In this document: positions 7,929-15,297 of the stretch, in pieces
Position numbering within the stretch: the stretch's first letter is position 1
How the letters are laid out: each line of letters opens with the position of its first letter
NCBI GenBank assembly: GCA_014584465.1
Contig: JACTMU010000091.1
Span: forward strand, 1-32,904
Reading direction: 5' to 3'
DNA length: 32,904 nucleotides
From: Pseudomonadota bacterium
GTDB lineage: Bacteria; Bdellovibrionota; Bdellovibrionia; Bdellovibrionales; JACTMU01
Translations under genes and position numbers: made by a program
Notes under the pieces: generated by a model
Told to the model about the DNA's origin: nothing
Database searches by the model: none
What the model saw: the letters and a program-made list of their open reading frames with translations, nothing else

Positions 7929-9209
7929 ACATGGCTTGTGGGTAAACCGTCGTGCACCGGTTCCCACATAGCCTGCCACAATTTGCCCCTTCCCTCGCAA
8001 TAGATACTTGTAGCTCACCAGCCCCTCAAGTCCCACAGGACCACGAGCATGGGTCTTTGATGTGCTGATTCCAATCTCAGCGCCCATTCCAAATCGAAAC
8101 CCATCTGCAAAACGAGTCGAGGCATTGGCAAAGACGCTTGCGGAATCCACACGTTCAAGAAATTCTTCAACCACCTTTGCATCTTCGCTGATGATCATGT
8201 CCGTGTGATGAGAACCAAACTCATTGATGTGCTCAACGGCATCGTCAAGACCACTCACACCCTTCACCGCAAGGGTCAGATCTCCATACTCCCTATGCCA
8301 AGAGGCAACTTCATCGACCTCGGAGAGGGTCTTTCGAGTCCAAGGACATCCCAAGATTTTAACTCCTCGCTCCTTGCAGCGAGAGTGGAACTCCTTCAGA
8401 AAGGTGTCCCCCCACGATTGATCCACCAAAAGAGTCTCCACAGAGTTGCAGGCCGAAGGGTACTGAGTCTTGGCATCGAGAATAAGATCCCACGCCTTCT
8501 TCAAATCTGCACCCTCATGTAGATAGATGTGACAGACCCCATCTGCGTGACCCAAAACAGGCACCAGACTCTCTCTTTGCACGGACTGAACCAACTCATT
8601 GGAACCACGCGGGATCACCAGATCAATGTACTGAGGAAACGAAAGAACTTTACGAATCTCCTCGCGAGAATCCACCAGCATGATCCAATTTTTGGGCAAT
8701 CTCTTGTGATTTCCTGAAACACGACGAGTAAGTTCAAACATCGCATGATTGGTGTGATGAGCCTCCTTGCCTCCTTTAAGAATAAGGGCGTTGCCACTCT
8801 TGAGCGCCAAGGCGGCCACCTGAGGAAACACATCGGGACGAGACTCAAAAATCACTGCAAAGACACCCAACGGAACGCTCTTCTTTTCTAAAATGAGGCC
8901 TTCGTCAAGCTCTCGACACCATAAGGTCACTCCCGTGGGATCTTCAAGCCTTTTCAAATCCCTTAGCCCTGAGATCAAATCGGCAACTTTGTTCGAATCA
9001 AACTTAAGTCTCTGGTAGAGACTCTGAGAAATCTTTTTTTCCTGTTCTTTGAGGTCTCTCTGATTTGCTGAAAATAGACTCTCTTGACTCGTCTCAAGCT
9101 CATTTGCAAGATCCTCCAAGATGGCATTCTTCTCTTCCGCCTTGAGAGAAGCCATTTGAAACGAAGCCCTTTTCACCTCTTTGAGTCTGAACTCCAGATC
9201 ACTGCTCAT
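7923..9209 (-). CDS. proA: Gamma-glutamyl phosphate reductase
   Basis: Catalyses NADPH-dependent reduction of gamma-glutamyl phosphate to glutamate semialdehyde, the second step of proline synthesis in the cytoplasm. The 428-residue length is normal for ProA. Diagnostic segments are PLGVFAVIFESRPDVFPQVA, KSGNALILKGGKEA, the catalytic Cys in YPSACNSVETLL, the HTDMIISED segment and the C-terminal ISTSKTHARGPVGLEGL. The start is MSSDLEFRL at 9209, which has GGAG 8 nt upstream and overlaps the end of proB by 11 nt; the longer open frame upstream is just proB read in another frame. The overlap implies translational coupling with proB, as expected for partners that channel an unstable intermediate. 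Confidence 0.97.
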   Translation of the reverse strand: MSSDLEFRLKEVKRASFQMASLKAEEKNAILEDLANELETSQESLFSANQRDLKEQEKKISQSLYQRLKFDSNKVADLISGLRDLKRLEDPTGVTLWCRELDEGLILEKKSVPLGVFAVIFESRPDVFPQVAALALKSGNALILKGGKEAHHTNHAMFELTRRVSGNHKRLPKNWIMLVDSREEIRKVLSFPQYIDLVIPRGSNELVQSVQRESLVPVLGHADGVCHIYLHEGADLKKAWDLILDAKTQYPSACNSVETLLVDQSWGDTFLKEFHSRCKERGVKILGCPWTRKTLSEVDEVASWHREYGDLTLAVKGVSGLDDAVEHINEFGSHHTDMIISEDAKVVEEFLERVDSASVFANASTRFADGFRFGMGAEIGISTSKTHARGPVGLEGLVSYKYLLRGKGQIVAGYVGTGARRFTHKPCL

Positions 9210-10338
9210 GGTTATCTCCAAACAGTACGAGATCGTCGCGATGGACGACCTCTTCAATGTCCACACCCAAAATCTCTCGCACCTTTTCGCTTCGAGATCC
9301 CATGATCTTTTCAACTTCACTTCGATGGAACAGCACGATCCCCCTCCCAATCTCCTGGGCACCCTCATCCTGGATGCTCACGACTTGCCCCCTTGAAAAG
9401 TCGCCCTCGACACCCACAACCCCCACAGGAAGAAGACTTGAATTTCGCTCGGTCATCGCTCTTTTGGCCCCCTCATTGACTTTCAAAACACCACTGAAAC
9501 CACAGGAAAACCCTATCCATGTCTTTCGACCGCCCACCAACTTGACCTGCGGCAGTATGTGAGTCCCCTCATGCCTTTCTGTATAGAAGAGATCTTGAAC
9601 AATCCCCTCCTTCAGACCCGAAGCTACGATCACTTTAACTCCGCTGATGGAGGCAATACGGGCTGCTTCAAGTTTGGTGCGCGCACCTCCTCGCCCCGTC
9701 TGAGATTGGGTGCCCACCTTGACCTTGCTCAATTCATGCAAGTTGGAGATTGACGGAATGGGAAGCACCTGCGAAGAGCTCACCGAAGGATCTTTTGCGT
9801 AGATCCCATCCACCTGAGTGAGAATGACCAGAAGATCGGCCATGATCTTTGCAGAGACAAGCGCAGACAATTTGTCGTTGTCTCCAAAGCTCTGATCTTG
9901 GTGTCTCATGGCAAGCTCTGAGGTCGACACGGGGTCATTTTCATTGACGATCGGGATAACCCTTGCCTTAAGCAACGTTTCAAATGTCTTGCGCAAATTG
10001 AGATAGGTTGTTCGATGAGCAAGTTCGCGTGCCGTAAGAAGTAGTTGAGCTGAAACGATCCCGAGCGAAGCCAAAACCTCCTGGTAAAATGAAATCAGGT
10101 GGCCTTGACCCACAGCTGCACAAGCCTGCTTTTCCTCAAGGCTCAATTTGTGCTTCCACCCCAACTGCAACCGCCCCGCGCCCACGGCTCCAGAGGAGAC
10201 GATGACCACCTCTCGTCCCTCTTCCCACACTCTTTTGACATCTGAAAGAAAGCGGGTCAGCCGTGTTCGAGCCAGGCCGCCCACTTGATCCATAACAACA
10301 CCCGTCCCGAGCTTAAAGACGACCCGCTGAGATTTCAC
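9199..10338 (-). CDS. proB: Glutamate 5-kinase
   Basis: Phosphorylates L-glutamate with ATP to gamma-glutamyl phosphate, the committed and normally proline-inhibited step of proline synthesis. Seen in order: RVVFKLGTGVV, VIVSSGAVGAGR, VNENDPVST, FGDNDKLSALVSAKI and LVILTQVDGIYAKDP of the amino-acid kinase fold. A C-terminal PUA domain of about 100 residues follows (SSLLPVGVVGVEGDFSRGQV...). I choose the GTG at 10338, giving 379 residues starting MKSQRVVFKLG, because GGAGG lies 5 nt before it. The ATG at 10350 has its Shine-Dalgarno sequence directly abutting it. Overlaps proA by 11 nt. No proC is present in the window. Confidence 0.95.
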   Translation of the reverse strand: MKSQRVVFKLGTGVVMDQVGGLARTRLTRFLSDVKRVWEEGREVVIVSSGAVGAGRLQLGWKHKLSLEEKQACAAVGQGHLISFYQEVLASLGIVSAQLLLTARELAHRTTYLNLRKTFETLLKARVIPIVNENDPVSTSELAMRHQDQSFGDNDKLSALVSAKIMADLLVILTQVDGIYAKDPSVSSSQVLPIPSISNLHELSKVKVGTQSQTGRGGARTKLEAARIASISGVKVIVASGLKEGIVQDLFYTERHEGTHILPQVKLVGGRKTWIGFSCGFSGVLKVNEGAKRAMTERNSSLLPVGVVGVEGDFSRGQVVSIQDEGAQEIGRGIVLFHRSEVEKIMGSRSEKVREILGVDIEEVVHRDDLVLFGDNHEQ

Positions 10339-10538
10339 CGACTCCTCCATCTCCTCATTGAACCCGACTCTGCAATTCGAAGCGGTTTTCAGCCCATCTC
10401 CAATCCTGATCCGGGTCCTCATTTCAGATCCAAATTTAAGGGTCCTACGCAATGGTTCCAATGTCAAAGTCGTCTCTTAAATCGCTGGAAATTCGGTCCC
10501 AAAGAGGGACGATTTCTCAGCATGATCTGGATCTCCAG

Positions 10539-10568
10539 TTGACAACTCTTACGTTGGCTCTTCATTAT
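10539..10568 (+). promoter_or_regulatory. Sigma-70-like promoter of the beta-barrel gene
   Basis: A perfect TTGACA (10539-10544) lies 18 bp from CATTAT (10563-10568, 4 of 6 matches to the -10 consensus). The site is about 50 bp upstream of the ATG at 10620, in the divergent gap between proB and this gene. Confidence 0.45.
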
Positions 10569-10619
10569 GGAAGAGAGTTGATGTTTTGCAGGCATTTGAG
10601 GGGTTTTGAGGGAGGCATC

Positions 10620-11102
10620 ATGAAACAACTTCTGACTCTTTTTCTTGGTATAATCCTTGGAATTTCCTGTTGGGGAAAAGATCTCACAAGTCGGCTTGGA
10701 GTTGGCTACACGAACCAATTCACTACGAGCCTTCCGGCGATCACGGCACGGTACTATCCCAATGATCAATTGGGTTTTTCGGCAGCCCTAGGCGTGGACA
10801 CCGAAAAGAATGCCTCCAAGTTTGGTTTTCTTGCCAAACTTTATCGCGTCATTTTTCAAGAGGAGAATATGAATTTCTTCATGGGAGCTGGCGCCGGAAT
10901 CTTAAGCATGGAAAATCAAGGCCAGAACAGCTCGGGATTTGAACTTGGAGGCTTCATTGGTGGTGAATACTTTTTTACAGGACTCTCAAGCCTTGGATTT
11001 AGCTTTGAAGCGGGCGTGGGAATTGTTTCGATCTCAGATGGCGTAAGATTTCGCACGACCGGACAATCCCCTCTGAACGCAGGAATCATTTTCTACTTCT
11101 AA
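10620..11102 (+). CDS. Small outer-membrane beta-barrel-like protein
   Basis: A 160-residue exported protein starting at the ATG after GGAGG. MKQLLTLFLGIILGISCWG is a signal peptide, cleaved probably after the small residues near position 16-20. The remainder alternates polar and hydrophobic residues with Gly-rich turns (SRLGVGYTNQF, MNFFMGAGAGILSM, FELGGFIGGEYFFTGL, LGFSFEAGVGIVSI). It ends in a terminal aromatic, NAGIIFYF, as outer-membrane barrels do for BAM recognition. The size fits an 8-stranded barrel. No specific family is recognisable. Its own promoter is visible upstream and the ridA start follows 30 nt after the stop, so the two may be co-transcribed. Confidence 0.75.
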   Translation: MKQLLTLFLGIILGISCWGKDLTSRLGVGYTNQFTTSLPAITARYYPNDQLGFSAALGVDTEKNASKFGFLAKLYRVIFQEENMNFFMGAGAGILSMENQGQNSSGFELGGFIGGEYFFTGLSSLGFSFEAGVGIVSISDGVRFRTTGQSPLNAGIIFYF

Positions 11103-11131
11103 TTTTAACTTAGTTTTTAAGGAGAGTTTGA

Positions 11132-11515
11132 ATGCCAAAGAAGATCATTACGTCCGACCACGCTCCAAAACCTGTAGGCCCCTATTCTCAAGCTGTGGAA
11201 TCAGGTGGTTTTCTCTTCTGCTCGGGTCAGATCAGCATCGATCCGAAAACCAATGAGGTTCATACCTCCTCCATACAGGCTGAGACGGAACAGATCATGA
11301 AAAACATCGAGGCTGTACTCAATGCTGCGCAGTTGAAGTTTGATGATGTGGTGAAGACGACCATTTTTCTCACCAGCATGTCCGACTTTGCGACGGTCAA
11401 TGAGATTTATGCGCGACATTTTTCAAAGGCCCCTCCGGCACGCTCTTGTGTGGCGGTGTCGGCCCTCCCCAAAGGAGTTCATGTGGAGATCGAGGTCCTA
11501 GCCAAATGCCCCTGA
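11132..11515 (+). CDS. ridA: RidA family reactive enamine/imine deaminase
   Basis: RidA proteins hydrolyse reactive 2-aminoacrylate and related enamines/imines released by PLP enzymes, protecting other PLP enzymes in the cytoplasm. The 127 residues match the family throughout: APKPVGPYSQAVESGGFLFCSGQ, TEQIMKNIEAVLNAAQ, VVKTTIFLTSMSDFATVNEIY and the active-site region PPARSCVAVSALPKGVHVEIE, where the Arg that binds the substrate carboxylate and the following Cys/Glu pattern are present. A strong AAGGAGAG ribosome binding site precedes the ATG. It follows the barrel gene and precedes the DUF218 gene with short gaps. Confidence 0.95.
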   Translation: MPKKIITSDHAPKPVGPYSQAVESGGFLFCSGQISIDPKTNEVHTSSIQAETEQIMKNIEAVLNAAQLKFDDVVKTTIFLTSMSDFATVNEIYARHFSKAPPARSCVAVSALPKGVHVEIEVLAKCP

Positions 11516-11545
11516 TCCAAAAAGAGAGCAGTCTATGAGCGCCAG

Positions 11546-12106
11546 ATGAGACATTGGTTGTGGCTTCTCTTTTTTTCTCTGTTCTGCCTTTTTTTCTTGG
11601 GACTTGGGCTTTACCAGGAGATCCATCACATCTCCTCCCAACCCATCTCATCGTGGACCGAAGATCAATCGGCCGACTGTGCCGTGGTTTTGACGGGATC
11701 CCCAGGTAGAGTGCGCGAAGGCATTGATCTTCTCACACATGGCTCTGTACAAAAGCTCATTCTTTCTGGAGTCTTCCCCCACTCGAAGCTCAAAGAGATC
11801 CTTCCCATGTGGCCTTACTATGCCAACTTACGTGAAGAAGATGTCATCTTAGAAAAGAGATCCTCCACCACATTTGGAAATGCTCAACAGGTGTTCCCAT
11901 TGGTTGAGGCACTCCGCTGTCGCGACATCATCCTTGTGACAGATCAGCTCCACATGCATCGTGCGCTTAAGACCTTTAAGGCAATCTTCCCCTCTGAGTT
12001 TCCAATCTATGGGAGATCCACTGCGCGAGGTTCTTACTCTTCAGATTGGGGTCGCCTCCTCAATGAAGCAACTCGATCTCTCTTCTACTCCCTCTGGGCC
12101 TACTGA
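11546..12106 (+). CDS. DUF218 (YdcF-like) membrane-anchored protein
   Basis: A 186-residue protein with one N-terminal membrane segment (residues 3-23, rich in Leu and Phe), followed by a DUF218 domain. The domain signature is CAVVLTGSPGRVREGIDLL, VQKLILSG, then a ...EKRSSTTFGNAQ segment and IILVTDQLHMHRALKTFKAIF. Family members include YdcF and the SanA/ElyC proteins, linked in other bacteria to envelope integrity, but the reaction is not settled, so no enzyme activity is given. The domain would face the periplasm if the N-terminus stays inside. The stop codon (TGA) directly abuts the stop of the convergent speE. Confidence 0.85.
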   Translation: MRHWLWLLFFSLFCLFFLGLGLYQEIHHISSQPISSWTEDQSADCAVVLTGSPGRVREGIDLLTHGSVQKLILSGVFPHSKLKEILPMWPYYANLREEDVILEKRSSTTFGNAQQVFPLVEALRCRDIILVTDQLHMHRALKTFKAIFPSEFPIYGRSTARGSYSSDWGRLLNEATRSLFYSLWAY

Positions 12107-12973
12107 TCAGACTTGAATCTCTCGCTTCATGAAGGCGGGAAGGGCAAAACTCGCCTCATGCATCTCTGCCGAATACCACTGAAATTCAAGCCCCAGATCC
12201 GAGACCCTTTGAGAAGAAAAATCGCCATGAGGAGCAGGCAATGGTGACACCTGATCCGAAGCAAAAGTAAAGGACCAAAGCCCTCCCGGATAGGTGAGAT
12301 TGGAAAAATTGTAGATGTAAACCTTTGCAAAGTGCTCTCGAAGGGTCTCCACAAGACGTTTCTGAATGGACAATCCATAAAAAGGGGACTCCCCTTGTGA
12401 GACCACAACACCCCCAGGACCAAGGATTCTGCGAACCTCCCCGTAGAAGGCTGAACCAAAAAGAGGTGTTGCAGGACCTATCGGGTCCGTCGAATCTACC
12501 AAAATCAAATCAAAGTTCTCGTTGCACCCCTTTACAAATTCAACGCCATCGCCACAGATCACCTTCACACGAGGGTCTGTGAGCTTGGACGCTGTCTGAG
12601 GGAGGTGTCGTCTGCAGGCCTCTAGCACAACTTCATCAATCTCAACAAGATAGCACTCCTCGACACTGGGATGTCGCAACACTTCGCGCACAGTTCCCCC
12701 ATCTCCCCCACCGATCACCAAGACTCTCCTTGGGTGCGTTAGGGTAAAGAGTGGAACATGGGCCATCATCTCGTGGTAGACAAACTCATCCCTCTCAGAG
12801 ACCATAAAGAGTCCATCATTGAGCAAAACGCGACCATGCTCTAAGGTCTCTACGACATCCACCTGCTGATAGGGGCTCCGTTGAGAAAAGAGTGTCCGAA
12901 CGACTCGAAAACCAACACGTGAACTCTCTCTATGACGCTCATCGACCCAGAGATCCAACGAAGACTCCTTCAT
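12107..12973 (-). CDS. speE: Spermidine synthase
   Basis: Transfers the aminopropyl group of decarboxylated SAM to putrescine, giving spermidine and 5'-methylthioadenosine. The 288 residues show the expected order: an N-terminal beta-hairpin domain (SPYQQVDVVETLEHGRVLLN), DEFVYHEMMAHVPL, the nucleotide loop VLVIGGGDGGTVREVLRH, VEIDEVVLEACR, and the catalytic-loop motif LILVDSTDPIGPA with acidic residues at 160 and 163. QGESPFYG and the tail PAFMKREI close the fold. The ATG overlaps the stop of the upstream decarboxylase by ATGA, so the supplier of the aminopropyl donor and its consumer are translationally coupled. It ends flush against the convergent DUF218 gene. Confidence 0.95.
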   Translation of the reverse strand: MKESSLDLWVDERHRESSRVGFRVVRTLFSQRSPYQQVDVVETLEHGRVLLNDGLFMVSERDEFVYHEMMAHVPLFTLTHPRRVLVIGGGDGGTVREVLRHPSVEECYLVEIDEVVLEACRRHLPQTASKLTDPRVKVICGDGVEFVKGCNENFDLILVDSTDPIGPATPLFGSAFYGEVRRILGPGGVVVSQGESPFYGLSIQKRLVETLREHFAKVYIYNFSNLTYPGGLWSFTFASDQVSPLPAPHGDFSSQRVSDLGLEFQWYSAEMHEASFALPAFMKREIQV

Positions 12974-13941
12974 CGTATCATCTCTCCCATCTCCAAGGAG
13001 CTGCTGATGGGAATGGCCCTTTGAATCCCCAACTCAGGCGCAAGAAAACTGTGAAACTGAGTCCAAAGTCCTGAAGAGAGCTTCTCAAACACCTGAGCCT
13101 TTCGTTGAAAAGAGCCCCCAAGATGGAATGTTCTTACCTCTTTAGAAAAGAGAACCACATCAAAAGCTCGCGGCTGAAACAGATCCACAACTTCCTTCAC
13201 AAATTCTGGCAACGTATTGATTTTCAAAGGATCATTGGTTTCAAAACTTGCATAAGAGTGGAACTCTTCGGGAGACACATGCAGAGTTCCGTAACAGGAG
13301 CCTGAAATCGCATTCACCGAATAACCACGAGGTTCAAAAATATAGTCATCCACCTCAAAGCCCGAAAAGAGTCTCTCTGAAATTCCAAGCGACTTGATCT
13401 TACGACTTCGATCACTGTGATCAAAGGCCTCCCGCGCCTCACCTTGCAAGCCATGCATCAATATCTCAAGCGTCGTCTCCTCTGAGAGGGACTCCTTGTC
13501 GGCTCGATCAAAATGCCACAAATAGATGTAGTGGTCATCAAGTTCACCAAAACGAAATCCTCTCCCCTTCATCCACTGAGACAACACATGGCAATCTTCA
13601 ATAAAGTCGGAGGGCTGATAGCGTGGAAAGACCTCATTTTTTCTCTCATAGTAGAAGGTTTCAACCTGCTCCAGCGAGATGAAATTGAAAAGATGTCCAA
13701 CCGCCTCCACCAAATGAGTGCGGCCACAGGTGATCATGATCGCCTTGCGATCAAAGACAAAAAGACTCGATTCGGATAAGAGATAGGCATCTACATGATC
13801 ATTGGAAATTCTTGAGAGAATGGTCGCTCCAGCCTTCGTGACGACCTCTTCCCAAACACTCCCCGGCAGGGACCGAAGCGAAGGGGCATAGGCTGAGACA
13901 ATAAGTTCACTCTTTTTTTCAGAGCCCTCGAAGTGGTACAT
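12970..13941 (-). CDS. Eukaryotic-type (class II) S-adenosylmethionine decarboxylase
   Basis: Pyruvoyl enzyme that makes decarboxylated SAM for spermidine synthesis. The protein starts at MYHFEGSEKK (GGAGAGG upstream) and has 323 residues, close to human AMD1 (334) and far longer than the 115-130 residue bacterial SpeD. Landmarks line up with the human enzyme: FEGSE (human F7/E8/E11 region), the self-cleavage site LLSE57|S58SLF, TCG with Cys72 (human Cys82), TLEILM (putrescine-site helix), F202...GYS208VN (human F223, S229), H221VSPE (human H243, E247) and SFE234TND (human E256). All residues needed for processing and catalysis appear present. The gene begins 7 nt after an acyl-CoA dehydrogenase stop and overlaps speE by ATGA. 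The speE partnership strongly favours SAM decarboxylation. A changed substrate, as reported for some SpeD relatives, remains the alternative. Confidence 0.92.
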   Translation of the reverse strand: MYHFEGSEKKSELIVSAYAPSLRSLPGSVWEEVVTKAGATILSRISNDHVDAYLLSESSLFVFDRKAIMITCGRTHLVEAVGHLFNFISLEQVETFYYERKNEVFPRYQPSDFIEDCHVLSQWMKGRGFRFGELDDHYIYLWHFDRADKESLSEETTLEILMHGLQGEAREAFDHSDRSRKIKSLGISERLFSGFEVDDYIFEPRGYSVNAISGSCYGTLHVSPEEFHSYASFETNDPLKINTLPEFVKEVVDLFQPRAFDVVLFSKEVRTFHLGGSFQRKAQVFEKLSSGLWTQFHSFLAPELGIQRAIPISSSLEMGEMIR

Positions 13942-13948
13942 TTCTGTC

Positions 13949-15130
13949 TTACCTCTCCAAGGCCTCTGGTGCACGACACAGATCACGCACCATATTCTTT
14001 TGGTGGGCTTCCAGAGTGCCTCCACCAATTTCAAGCAACTTGGCATCACGCCACAAGCGCTCAACGTGGTACTCACCAACGTAGCCATATCCACCAAGAA
14101 CCTGAATGGCCCGATCTGCTATGTTCTTACCCATCGTCGAAGCGATCAACTTGACCCCATCGGAATTGAGACGCTGATCCCCTGAGGTCAAACTCATATT
14201 TCGGGCAGTCTCATACAAATAAGATCGAACAGACTGTAGTTCTGCATAACTGTCGGCGATGTACTTTTGAATCTGCCCAAAGTGGTGCAGTGGTTTTCCA
14301 AAGGCACTCCGCTCATTGGAGTAGTTCACCATGATCTTAAGAGCTCTTCGAGCGATCCCCACACTCATCGCAGCCAAGGTGACCCTTTCAATCTCAAGAT
14401 TTCTCATCATATGGTGAACCGAGTCACCCTCTTGGCCAACCAGATTCTGGTGAGGAACGCGACATTCGTGAAAGACGAGCTCTGCCGTATTGCTGGCTCT
14501 CATCCCCAATTTGTCTGTGATCTTCTGTCCCACACTGTAACCTGAATGGCTCTTCTCAACCATAAAGGTCGAGATGTCATTTCTTCCTGAACCACTTCTT
14601 GCATAAACAAGAACGCAATCAGCAGGGGTCCTCTCCTCATCGATGGCTCCATTGGTGATCCACATCTTTCGGCCTTCAAGTTCGTAGTGATCACCATGGC
14701 GACGTGCCGTTGTGCTCATCGAAAGCACATCGGTCCCTATGTCAGGTTCGGACATGGCCATCGCCCCGATCCACTCTCCCGAACAGAGTCGTGGAAGAAG
14801 TCTTGCCTTTTGCTCTTCATTGGCATTGAGATAGAAGTTATTGACACACAAAATGGCGTGAGCCAAGTAGGCCAAAGTAAGCCCAGGATCCGACATGGAC
14901 ATCTCTTCATGAACGATGACGGCCCCAACGGCGTCCATCCCAGCTCCCCCATATTGGGGATCGACCGTCAATCCAAGAAGTCCCAACTCCCCCAACTTTC
15001 GAAAGAGAGGCAAATTGAATCGCTCTTCTCGATCAAATTGGTGAGCTTGTGGCTCAATCTCACGTTCGACCAAAGCACGAACGGTATTGCGAAGCATCAA
15101 GTGTTCTTCAGATGGGTTAAAGAGATCCAT
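13949..15130 (-). CDS. Acyl-CoA dehydrogenase, isovaleryl-CoA dehydrogenase type
   Basis: FAD-dependent dehydrogenase of 393 residues that oxidises a short branched acyl-CoA, probably isovaleryl-CoA in leucine breakdown, passing electrons to ETF. Family segments: YGGAGMDAVGA, AMSEPDIGTDVLSM, GRKMWITNG, TDKLGMRASNTAELVF, SNERSAFGKPLHHFGQIQ and QVLGGYGYVGEYHVERLWRD. The catalytic base position is telling: NLEIE248RVTL matches the Glu of isovaleryl-CoA dehydrogenases (LDLERLVL), while the position used by medium-chain enzymes is Gly here (EIGGGTLEAHQ). GAGGAGAG precedes the ATG. It sits first in a tight run with the SAM decarboxylase and speE, an unusual association. No other leucine-degradation gene is visible, so the substrate is inferred from that one active-site feature. 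Confidence 0.88.
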   Translation of the reverse strand: MDLFNPSEEHLMLRNTVRALVEREIEPQAHQFDREERFNLPLFRKLGELGLLGLTVDPQYGGAGMDAVGAVIVHEEMSMSDPGLTLAYLAHAILCVNNFYLNANEEQKARLLPRLCSGEWIGAMAMSEPDIGTDVLSMSTTARRHGDHYELEGRKMWITNGAIDEERTPADCVLVYARSGSGRNDISTFMVEKSHSGYSVGQKITDKLGMRASNTAELVFHECRVPHQNLVGQEGDSVHHMMRNLEIERVTLAAMSVGIARRALKIMVNYSNERSAFGKPLHHFGQIQKYIADSYAELQSVRSYLYETARNMSLTSGDQRLNSDGVKLIASTMGKNIADRAIQVLGGYGYVGEYHVERLWRDAKLLEIGGGTLEAHQKNMVRDLCRAPEALER

Positions 15131-15152
15131 CTCACTCTCCTCTTACTGCATC

Positions 15153-15181
15153 TGATTTGCACACTCTAAGTGTGCAAATCA
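15153..15181 (-). promoter_or_regulatory. Perfect 13-bp hairpin in the leader of the dehydrogenase-speD-speE run
   Basis: A 13-bp perfect inverted repeat (arm TGATTTGCACACT) with a 3-nt loop lies between nrdJ and the dehydrogenase gene, its near edge 23 nt from the ATG at 15130 and just upstream of the Shine-Dalgarno sequence. There is no U-tract on either strand, so an ordinary intrinsic terminator for nrdJ is unlikely. It may be a dimeric repressor operator or an mRNA leader hairpin. Confidence 0.5.
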
Positions 15182-15183
15182 AA

Positions 15184-15229
15184 GTTGAGCTCAACCAAAT
15201 CCGCGGATCCTTCAACCCACGTTTGGGTT
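15184..15229. repeat. Three further short palindromes in the nrdJ to dehydrogenase gap
   Basis: Adjacent to the 13-bp hairpin are GTTGAGCTCAAC (15184-15195), ATCCGCGGAT (15199-15208) and AACCCA...TGGGTT (15214-15229). The run of T at 15239-15246 is on the plus strand, where no gene ends, so this is not an obvious terminator for nrdJ. Confidence 0.5.
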
Positions 15230-15297
15230 CCCACCGCATTTTTTTTGAGGGCCCACTTTGCCCCAAAGAGGAGGCTTTGTAAAGACCTTGCTTAAAT

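Noticed and set aside
15214-15246. Intrinsic terminator: AACCCA/TGGGTT hairpin followed by eight T
   Set aside because: The T-run is on the plus strand, about 10 nt from a 6-bp stem, and no plus-strand gene ends there.
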